The notes under the pieces are model-generated. The model was not told where the DNA came from. It did no database searches and worked only from the letters and a program-made list of their open reading frames with translations. A DNA stretch of 10,808 bases from an uncultured Actinomycetes bacterium (lineage in GTDB: Bacteria > Actinomycetota > Actinomycetes > Nanopelagicales > Nanopelagicaceae), in the NCBI GenBank assembly GCA_937864205.1, contig CALMJB010000136.1, positions 1-10,808 on the forward strand. Reading direction: 5' to 3'. The position numbers and the translations under genes were made by a program. Shown piece after piece: positions 5,821-10,808 of this stretch (within the stretch, counting starts at the first letter, position 1; the number at the start of each line of letters is the position of its first letter).

Positions 5821-6651
5821 CAATCCACTAGCGACCAGCAATATTCCAATCAAACTTTTCTGGGTAAGTGATTCATTTAATACCAATGCCGCCAACAAAG
5901 TTGCAGTTGCCGGTTCGGCCAATACCAATGTATTCGCAACTGATGGTCGCAAACCTTGTAATCCTTTCGCATAGGAAATATATGAAATTGCGGTTGGCAC
6001 CAGTGCTAACCAGAACAACATTGCAAAGCCTGGACCAGTTGCAATCCAAGTAAAACCAGCAAAAAATAAAATTGGCAGAGCCAAGAATCCAGCCAATTTG
6101 AAAGTTTCATACATTACATACGTTGTGTCGGCGCCCGTTTTTAAAATTTGTTTACTGGCGACTGTGAAGATAGAAAAAGATAATCCCGCGGTTAGCGCCA
6201 ACAAAAACCCGATTGGTTTAAATTCAGAAATACCGTTTGCCGTACCCAGTAAAAAAATTCCGAATGTTGTAAAAAATGTTGCAATCACCCAATTAAAGTG
6301 GGGGCGATTTTTATGCCAAATAAATTCCACAATTCCGGTCAGAATGGGCACAGATCCAAGAGCGGTAACAGTTCCAATTGCTACACCGGTAATTCGAACC
6401 GCTGAGAAGAAGGCCAATTGATACGCCAAGATTCCAACTGCACTTATCCAAATTAATCCAAGATTCAATTTAGGTTTTTCAGTATGAGTTTTATTTAAAT
6501 ACAACCAAATTAAGAAAGCACCTAAAGGCAATCTTGATGCACCGACTGCAAGTGATGAGACACCGGTTGGACCTAATGCTTGGGCGGTACCGGTAGTTCC
6601 AAAACAAACACCTGCGAGAATTATCAATAAGTAATTATTTTTTATACTCAT
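5791..6651 (-). CDS. EamA / drug-metabolite transporter family permease
   Basis: A 286-residue polytopic membrane protein with about ten predicted transmembrane helices arranged as two EamA repeats (about residues 8-140 and 147-282). The sequence starts MSIKNNYLLIILAGVCFGTTG, which resembles helix 1 of the family. The second repeat carries the typical LAEPATATLLAALVLNE segment (244-260). Members export or import amino acids, nucleobases or other small metabolites across the cytoplasmic membrane; nothing here reveals the substrate. Length is normal (about 290-300). It stands alone on the minus strand, convergent with nnrD and divergent from the dehydrogenase gene with a 44-nt gap. No strong ribosome site precedes its ATG at 6651. 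The family call is secure and the function open. Confidence 0.9.
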   Translation of the reverse strand: MSIKNNYLLIILAGVCFGTTGTAQALGPTGVSSLAVGASRLPLGAFLIWLYLNKTHTEKPKLNLGLIWISAVGILAYQLAFFSAVRITGVAIGTVTALGSVPILTGIVEFIWHKNRPHFNWVIATFFTTFGIFLLGTANGISEFKPIGFLLALTAGLSFSIFTVASKQILKTGADTTYVMYETFKLAGFLALPILFFAGFTWIATGPGFAMLFWLALVPTAISYISYAKGLQGLRPSVANTLVLAEPATATLLAALVLNESLTQKSLIGILLVASGLIYLSLTSDK

Positions 6652-6683
6652 TATGAGAATAAATCGTAATGGTTTAATCAGGT

Positions 6684-6689
6684 TATCAT
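6684..6689 (+). promoter_or_regulatory. Possible -10 element for a leaderless transcript of the 6696 gene
   Basis: TATCAT, fitting TANNNT, ends 6 nt before the ATG at 6696, with no Shine-Dalgarno site between. The spacing is what a leaderless mRNA beginning at the ATG requires. No -35 box is evident in the short divergent gap. Confidence 0.4.
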
Positions 6690-6695
6690 TGCCGC

Positions 6696-8087
6696 ATGAT
6701 TAAATCGCGAGTTGATTTAACCGCTATTCAACTTGAAGCTTTAAAAAAATTAGTTGATGGCCGAGTCAGTACAAATGATTCAGTGCTAGATCAACATGGC
6801 AAAGATGAAAGCGCAATTCCGCCGGTAAAACCATCAGCAGTTGTCACGGTTCACGATGCTCAAGAAATTTCTAATGTTTTGAAATATTGCAATCAAGAAG
6901 GTATTCCAGTTGTGGCGTTTGGCGCTGGTTCATCTTTGGAAGGACATGTTTTACCGTTATTTGGCGGGATTTCTCTGGATGTAACCGAGATGAACAAAAT
7001 AATTGAAATTCGCCCCGATGATTTATTAGTTCGCGTTCAACCTGGTGTTCATCGTGTGGAATTAAATGAAAAATTATCTGCACATGGATTGTTCTTCAGT
7101 GTCGATCCGGGCGCAAATGCAACCTTGGGGGGAATGGCAGCCACCGGTGCTGCTGGCACCACCACAGTTCGATACGGCTCTATGCGTGAAAATGTTTTAG
7201 CGCTCACAGCAGTGCTTGCCGATGGCACAATAATTAAAACTGGTCGCGAAACTAGAAAGCTCTCGGCTGGTTATGACTTAACTAGATTGTTAGTCGGCAG
7301 TGAAGGAACTCTTGCGATTATCACAGAGTTAACGCTGCGAGTGTATGGCATTCCGGAAAAAATGGCTGCCGCAATTGTTAGATTTCCAAATCTTGCCGAT
7401 GGCGTGAACGCAGCGACTGCAATAGTTAGAAGCGGAATTGCAATTGCCAGATGTGAATTCCTGGATGAAAAATGTATTAAAAATGTGAACGCTCACGACG
7501 GTTTAAATTTGCAGGAAAAACCAACATTGTTTTTTGAATTTCATGGCAGTCCACAAGGCGTTCAAGAAGATGCCCAATCGGTAAAAGATATTGTCGGTGA
7601 ATTCAACGGTTCTGATTTTGAATGGACCGCAGATGAATCTGCCCGCCGAAAACTTTGGCAGGCAAGACACAATGCATATTGGGCCGGTATCGCAGCAAAC
7701 CCGGGAATGCGGGCAGTTAGCACCGATGCCGCAGTGCCACTTTCAAAGTTATCTACCGCCGTTACTTGCGCAGATCAAATACTTTCTAAAAGTAAATTTA
7801 GTTATTCGATTCTTGGCCATGTTGCAGATGCAAATTTTCATTGCTTCATTTTGACTGATCCAAATAATCCCAGTGAATTACCTGAGATAAGAAAATTAAC
7901 TCATGAAATTACACAACAAATAATTGAGATGGGTGGCACATGTACCGGTGAACACGGCATTGGTTCTGGAAAAATTGAGGCGTTAATCGAAGAAACCGGC
8001 GCGCCTGCAGTCGAAATCATGAGACAAATCAAGAAAACATTAGATCCGAACAATATTCTTAACCCCGGAAAGGTGTTAAAAATATGA
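6696..8087 (+). CDS. FAD-linked D-lactate / D-2-hydroxyacid dehydrogenase (LDHD/GlcD type)
   Basis: A 463-residue flavoprotein that oxidises D-lactate or related D-2-hydroxyacids to 2-oxoacids and passes electrons to the respiratory chain (cytochrome c or quinone). The N-terminal FAD domain (PCMH type) contains GAGSSLEG (76-83), VDPGANATLGGMAATGA (136-152), VRYGSMRENV (158-167) and VGSEGTLAIIT (200-210). The C-terminal substrate domain contains ARHNA (323-327), VSTDAAVP (341-348), the metal-site histidines H375 and H382 in GHVADANFH, and GEHGIGSGK (418-426). The closing NPGKVL is typical. Resemblance to mitochondrial LDHD is clear along the whole chain, so this is closer to D-lactate dehydrogenase than to glycolate oxidase GlcD, and no GlcE or GlcF partners are present. 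One oddity is Ala377 and Ala379 where relatives usually read GHVGDGN. It is the first gene of a four-gene overlapping cluster. Confidence 0.92.
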   Translation: MIKSRVDLTAIQLEALKKLVDGRVSTNDSVLDQHGKDESAIPPVKPSAVVTVHDAQEISNVLKYCNQEGIPVVAFGAGSSLEGHVLPLFGGISLDVTEMNKIIEIRPDDLLVRVQPGVHRVELNEKLSAHGLFFSVDPGANATLGGMAATGAAGTTTVRYGSMRENVLALTAVLADGTIIKTGRETRKLSAGYDLTRLLVGSEGTLAIITELTLRVYGIPEKMAAAIVRFPNLADGVNAATAIVRSGIAIARCEFLDEKCIKNVNAHDGLNLQEKPTLFFEFHGSPQGVQEDAQSVKDIVGEFNGSDFEWTADESARRKLWQARHNAYWAGIAANPGMRAVSTDAAVPLSKLSTAVTCADQILSKSKFSYSILGHVADANFHCFILTDPNNPSELPEIRKLTHEITQQIIEMGGTCTGEHGIGSGKIEALIEETGAPAVEIMRQIKKTLDPNNILNPGKVLKI

Positions 8088-8977
8088 TGAGTGCGCTTGC
8101 TTGGGAAGTAACAATCGCAGTTTTAATTGCGGTAATTTTGATTGATCTTGCAATCGCAATTGCGCATCGAAACCAAGAGACCTCATTCAAAGAGGCAGCA
8201 ATTTGGACCGCCTTTTATGTCTGCGCCGCAATTGCCTTTGGAATATCGCTTGGTTACTGGCACACCGAACAATCCCGCACTGAATTCTTTGCCGGTTGGA
8301 TAACGGAATATTCCTTATCTATCGACAATTTATTCATTTTTATTTTGATTCTAGGTCGCTTGAAGGTAGAAAAAACCAAAGAACAATTGGTTTTGCTATT
8401 TGGAATCATCGTGGCATTAATCCTGCGCGCGATTTTCATTGTGGCCGGTTCTGCGATTATCAATCGATTTACTTGGGTGTTCTTCCTCTTTGGAGCATTT
8501 TTGCTTTATACCGCTTATGGCTTGATCAAAGAAAGTGACCATAAGGAATGGAAAGAGGGGAAAATAATTCAGTTACTGCGCAAACGTGGTGCATCGACCA
8601 TGACTATTGCGATGGTGGCATTAGCGGTCACCGACTTGGTGTTCGCGCTCGATTCGATTCCAGCAATTTTTGGTCTAACCAAAGATCCATACATCGTATT
8701 TACCGCGAATGTGTTTGCCTTAATGGGTTTGCGTCAGCTGTACTTCTTAATTGGTGGATTGATGAAACGATTGATTTATTTAACCAAAGGACTATCGATA
8801 ATTCTTGGTTTCATCGGAGTAAAACTAATAATCGAAGCATTTCACGGTATGGATATTCATTACATTGGAAGTTTCCACATTCCAGAGATTGCCTTGAACT
8901 TTAGTTTGACGGTGATTATTTCCATTCTGGCAATCACAACAATCGCAAGTTTGGTGGCTAGCAAGGATAAGAATTGA
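8084..8977 (+). CDS. TerC / Alx family integral membrane protein
   Basis: A 297-residue membrane protein of the TerC superfamily with about eight to nine transmembrane segments. The two family signatures are present: EYSLSIDNLF at 75-84 (with D81 and N82) and TDLVFALDSIPA at 183-194 (with D184 and D190). FTANVFALMGLRQLYFL follows at 206-222. The buried acidic residues are thought to bind a metal; relatives include tellurite-resistance TerC and the Alx/MeeF type proteins linked to Mn2+ export. No other ter genes are nearby, so metal homeostasis is a better guess than tellurite resistance. Its ATG at 8084 overlaps the preceding stop in ATGA, with AAAGG (8069-8073) 10 nt upstream. An ATG at 8087 is a minor alternative. 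Family is secure; substrate is inferred. Confidence 0.92.
   Translation: MMSALAWEVTIAVLIAVILIDLAIAIAHRNQETSFKEAAIWTAFYVCAAIAFGISLGYWHTEQSRTEFFAGWITEYSLSIDNLFIFILILGRLKVEKTKEQLVLLFGIIVALILRAIFIVAGSAIINRFTWVFFLFGAFLLYTAYGLIKESDHKEWKEGKIIQLLRKRGASTMTIAMVALAVTDLVFALDSIPAIFGLTKDPYIVFTANVFALMGLRQLYFLIGGLMKRLIYLTKGLSIILGFIGVKLIIEAFHGMDIHYIGSFHIPEIALNFSLTVIISILAITTIASLVASKDKN
8963..8967 (+). promoter_or_regulatory. Ribosome binding site fixing a TTG start
   Basis: AAGGA lies 6 nt before the TTG at 8974, inside the end of the TerC-family gene. This good spacing supports TTG as the real start of the ABC permease, which has no ATG near its conserved N-terminus. Confidence 0.6.
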
Positions 8978-9825
8978 TTCAGGTTTTCGAACCGTATCGA
9001 AAGAAATTACCACCACTTAGGGCTTACTTTCGCGAATTTTGGCGGCGGCGAGAATTCGCCAGCCAATTATCAATTTATGATGACAAGGCTGAGTATCTAG
9101 ATTCAAAACTTGGAAAAGTTTGGTTGGTAGTAAATCCACTTTTTCTAGCGGGCATTTATTTTCTTTTAGTATCGGTGATTCAAGGTCGTAATGGCAACAC
9201 CGGGTTCTCTACCTTGTGTCATATTTTGATTGGCTTATTTACCTTTTATTTTGCTCAGAACTGTATATCTATTGGTGCCCAGTCCATCACGCGCGGCAGC
9301 AGATTAATTTTGAATCAGGCATTCCCAAGAATGTTGTTGCCATATTCCAGTGCGCACAGTGCGCTTCGACAATTTCTGCCCACCATGCCGATTTATATTG
9401 CAATTGTTTTAATTGGCAAACTGATTTTCCCAAATGCTAATTTGCCCGGTTTGAATTGGAATTATTTATTAATTCCGTTGGTATTAATTTCACTGGCTCT
9501 GACAAGTTTTGGATTGGCGTTATTTTTTGCAACTTTGAATGTTTACTTTCGTGACACCACTAAATTGCTAAATTACATACTGCGCATCTGGCTTTACGCA
9601 TGTCCGGTGTTGTGGTTACCTGAAGTTCTAACCGGCTGGCATCGAGCATTTCTCTATGTAAATCCCTTAGGTCCGGCCTTAGCGGCTAACTCTCGAATCT
9701 GGATTGAAGGTAGCACTCCAACGGCTGCGCAATTTGTTGCAATGTTTGCTTGGGCTCTCTTTGCAATGCTATTTGGCGGATACTTCTTTTTAACCAGAGA
9801 AAGAGAGTTCGCAATCCGTGTCTGA
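8974..9825 (+). CDS. ABC-2 type permease for polysaccharide or teichoic-acid-like polymer export
   Basis: A 283-residue membrane subunit of a Wzm/TagG/RfbA-type exporter that moves a lipid-linked glycan across the cytoplasmic membrane, powered by the ATPase encoded next. The cytosolic N-terminus (FWRRREFAS, then KAEYLDSKLGKVW around 38-50) is the amphipathic interface segment of the family. About six membrane helices follow. The hallmark NVYFRDTTKLLNYILR at 189-204, the CPVLW at 210-214 and the NPLGP at 230-234 are characteristic of this permease class. Length is usual (about 260-290). TTG is the start, overlapping the previous TGA by 4 nt and preceded by AAGGA. The last 8 nt overlap the ATPase gene. 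No glycosyltransferase lies in the window, so the exported polymer is unknown. Confidence 0.9.
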   Translation: MIQVFEPYRKKLPPLRAYFREFWRRREFASQLSIYDDKAEYLDSKLGKVWLVVNPLFLAGIYFLLVSVIQGRNGNTGFSTLCHILIGLFTFYFAQNCISIGAQSITRGSRLILNQAFPRMLLPYSSAHSALRQFLPTMPIYIAIVLIGKLIFPNANLPGLNWNYLLIPLVLISLALTSFGLALFFATLNVYFRDTTKLLNYILRIWLYACPVLWLPEVLTGWHRAFLYVNPLGPALAANSRIWIEGSTPTAAQFVAMFAWALFAMLFGGYFFLTREREFAIRV

Positions 9826-10606
9826 TATGAAAACAGATCTGGCAATCAAGATTGAGAACCTCTCGGTTCGATACACAATCAATATTGATAACAAGATCAC
9901 CATGAAAAATGCACTGATGCGGGCATCGCGGGGCGAGCGAGTTAAAACCAAAGTTGTCGAAGCGGTAAATAATCTTTCGCTCGAAGTAAAACATGGCACC
10001 GTATTAGGAATAGTTGGTGCCAACGGTGCTGGTAAATCAACCTTGATGCGCACAATCGCGGGAATTTTGCCGCCAACGCAAGGTCGAGTGAGTGTGAATG
10101 GAAAAGTTTCAACGCTATTAGCTTTAGGAGTTGGATTTAATCAATCTCTTTCTGGTCGCGACAATATTATTTTGGGCGGATTAGCAGCCGGAATGACTTT
10201 GTCACAGATCTCGGAAAAAACTGATGAGATTGCAAAGTTTGCCGATCTGCCAGATGGTTTTTTAGATGTTCCAGTTAGAACTTATTCAGCTGGAATGTAC
10301 AGTCGGGTTGCCTTTTCGGTAGCGGTCAATATTTCACCAGATATATTGCTGTTAGATGAGGCGCTCTCTACCGGAGATGCCACTTTTAAAGAGAAATCAT
10401 TTAATCGTTTGCGGGAACTTTGCGAACAAGCCCGCACAATTTTGATAGTTTCGCACGCGCTCTCTTCCTTAAATGAATTATGTGACAGCGTGCTTTGGCT
10501 GCACCAGGGTCGAATCCGTGAAATCGGAAAACCAGAGCAGGTAACCGATAACTACTTAAAGTTTTTAAATGTTGGAAAAACCTCTACCGCGCTAGAGGAT
10601 TTGTAG
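9818..10606 (+). CDS. ABC transporter ATPase for polysaccharide export (Wzt/TagH type)
   Basis: The 262-residue ATP-hydrolysing partner of the permease just upstream. The Walker A motif GANGAGKST is at 67-75, and the Q-loop region GVGFNQSLSGRDNI near 104-117 is of the exporter subfamily type. The signature is the variant YSAGM at 156-160 in place of LSGGQ. Walker B ILLLDE ends at E181, followed by STGD, and the H-loop H213 lies in VSHAL. The N-terminal insert of about 25 residues before the core (KNALMRASRGERVKTKVVEAV) is typical of Wzt/TagH proteins. The C-terminal carbohydrate-binding domain of long Wzt forms is absent, so export is probably not gated by a terminal sugar cap as in those forms. 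The GTG at 9818 overlaps the permease by 8 nt, with AAGAGAG 10 nt upstream; ATG at 9827 is an alternative start. Confidence 0.93.
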   Translation: MSDMKTDLAIKIENLSVRYTINIDNKITMKNALMRASRGERVKTKVVEAVNNLSLEVKHGTVLGIVGANGAGKSTLMRTIAGILPPTQGRVSVNGKVSTLLALGVGFNQSLSGRDNIILGGLAAGMTLSQISEKTDEIAKFADLPDGFLDVPVRTYSAGMYSRVAFSVAVNISPDILLLDEALSTGDATFKEKSFNRLRELCEQARTILIVSHALSSLNELCDSVLWLHQGRIREIGKPEQVTDNYLKFLNVGKTSTALEDL

Positions 10607-10629
10607 CAAAAAAATATATTGATCAAATA

Positions 10630-10808
10630 TTAGACAAATTGCGCAATTGCAGTAATAACGGCGGCCAATAAAACCGCTTTACTTAACAAAATCACTGCAA
10701 ATTTACGATCGCGGGCACGATCTTCTGGTGACTGCACCTTCGAAACATCACCAATGCGGCCAAAATTAAATGCGCCCATGAATCCGTATGCAACGCAGAA
10801 TTTTTGTC
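10630..10808 (-). CDS. Unrecognised membrane protein, C-terminal fragment
   Basis: An open frame enters from the right edge and ends at a TAA at 10630-10632, giving 58 residues. It reads ...YGFMGAFNFGRIGDVSK, then a strongly charged stretch SPEDRARDRK (about residues 27-36), then a hydrophobic helix of about 21 residues (VILLSKAVLLAAVITAIAQFV) ending at the C-terminus. The pattern suggests a small membrane protein or the last helix of a larger one, with the charged loop probably cytosolic. It converges with the ABC ATPase gene with a 23-nt gap. I do not recognise the family. The frame is supported by its length without stops and its sensible charge and hydrophobicity pattern, not by homology. 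Confidence 0.6.
   Translation of the reverse strand, partial: QKFCVAYGFMGAFNFGRIGDVSKVQSPEDRARDRKFAVILLSKAVLLAAVITAIAQFV

Noticed and set aside
5868..6421. Plus-strand frames of 61 and 107 codons opposite the EamA gene
   Set aside because: The minus-strand transporter is well supported by ten membrane helices and family motifs; these frames are its antisense.
6696..8087. Glycolate oxidase subunit GlcD
   Set aside because: The sequence tracks LDHD-type D-lactate dehydrogenase along its length and the GlcE and GlcF partners are missing.
8296..8904. Plus-strand frames of 80 and 118 codons within the TerC-family gene
   Set aside because: They are out-of-frame readings of a gene with clear TerC signatures, and no frameshift is needed to explain it.
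8084..8977. Tellurite-resistance locus
   Set aside because: Only a TerC-family protein is present; no TerD, TerB or TerZ-like gene is nearby, and the family has broader metal-related roles.
9654..10053. Three minus-strand frames opposite the permease and ATPase junction
   Set aside because: They are antisense to two ABC transporter genes with intact motifs.
10613..10632. AATAT...ATATT inverted repeat after the ABC ATPase as a terminator
   Set aside because: The arms are five A-T pairs only, with no T tract; too weak to call.

Overview
The window is a dense, AT-leaning bacterial chromosome segment with short intergenic gaps. It reads as ordinary chromosomal DNA: I see no rRNA, tRNA, CRISPR array, insertion sequence or phage gene. 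The best-supported origin is a low-GC actinobacterium, possibly one of the streamlined freshwater lineages. The CorA has the actinobacterial form of its C-terminal signature, several genes carry a -10-like hexamer 5-7 nt before an ATG with no Shine-Dalgarno site (the layout of leaderless transcripts), and genes overlap tightly. The lineage is an inference from gene style, not from a marker gene.

Layout. (1) Positions 1-2332, minus strand: a large 5' part of argG (argininosuccinate synthase, cut by the left edge), preceded 50 nt upstream by a heme indoleamine 2,3-dioxygenase. (2) 2426-2572, plus: a 48-residue zinc-ribbon protein with a non-ATG start, divergent from the dioxygenase. (3) 2691-4012, plus: glutamate dehydrogenase with a 32-residue cationic peptide gene overlapping its stop codon by 4 nt. 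(4) 4088-5784, plus: a CorA metal transporter overlapping a stand-alone ADP-dependent NAD(P)H-hydrate dehydratase (NnrD). (5) 5791-6651, minus: an EamA/DMT transporter, convergent with nnrD. (6) 6696-10606, plus: a four-gene overlapping cluster of an LDHD-type FAD D-2-hydroxyacid dehydrogenase, a TerC-family membrane protein, and the permease and ATPase of a polysaccharide ABC exporter. (7) 10630-10808, minus: the C-terminal end of an unrecognised membrane protein. No gene-free stretch exceeds 300 bases; the longest are 2573-2690 and 2333-2425.

How the genes may work together. Nitrogen and amino-acid metabolism dominates the left half: tryptophan opening to N-formylkynurenine, glutamate/2-oxoglutarate exchange with ammonia, and the citrulline-to-argininosuccinate step. 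CorA and NnrD look co-translated, but a functional link is not obvious. In the right-hand cluster the overlaps imply one transcript, yet the products (D-lactate oxidation, metal or tellurite-family membrane function, surface glycan export) are functionally mixed, which fits genome streamlining as well as a shared pathway.

The least explained items are two very small genes (2426-2572 and 3914-4012), the bacterial IDO with an apparent histidine in its distal heme pocket, and two inverted repeats upstream of gdh and corA. I do not see a clear undescribed multi-gene system.
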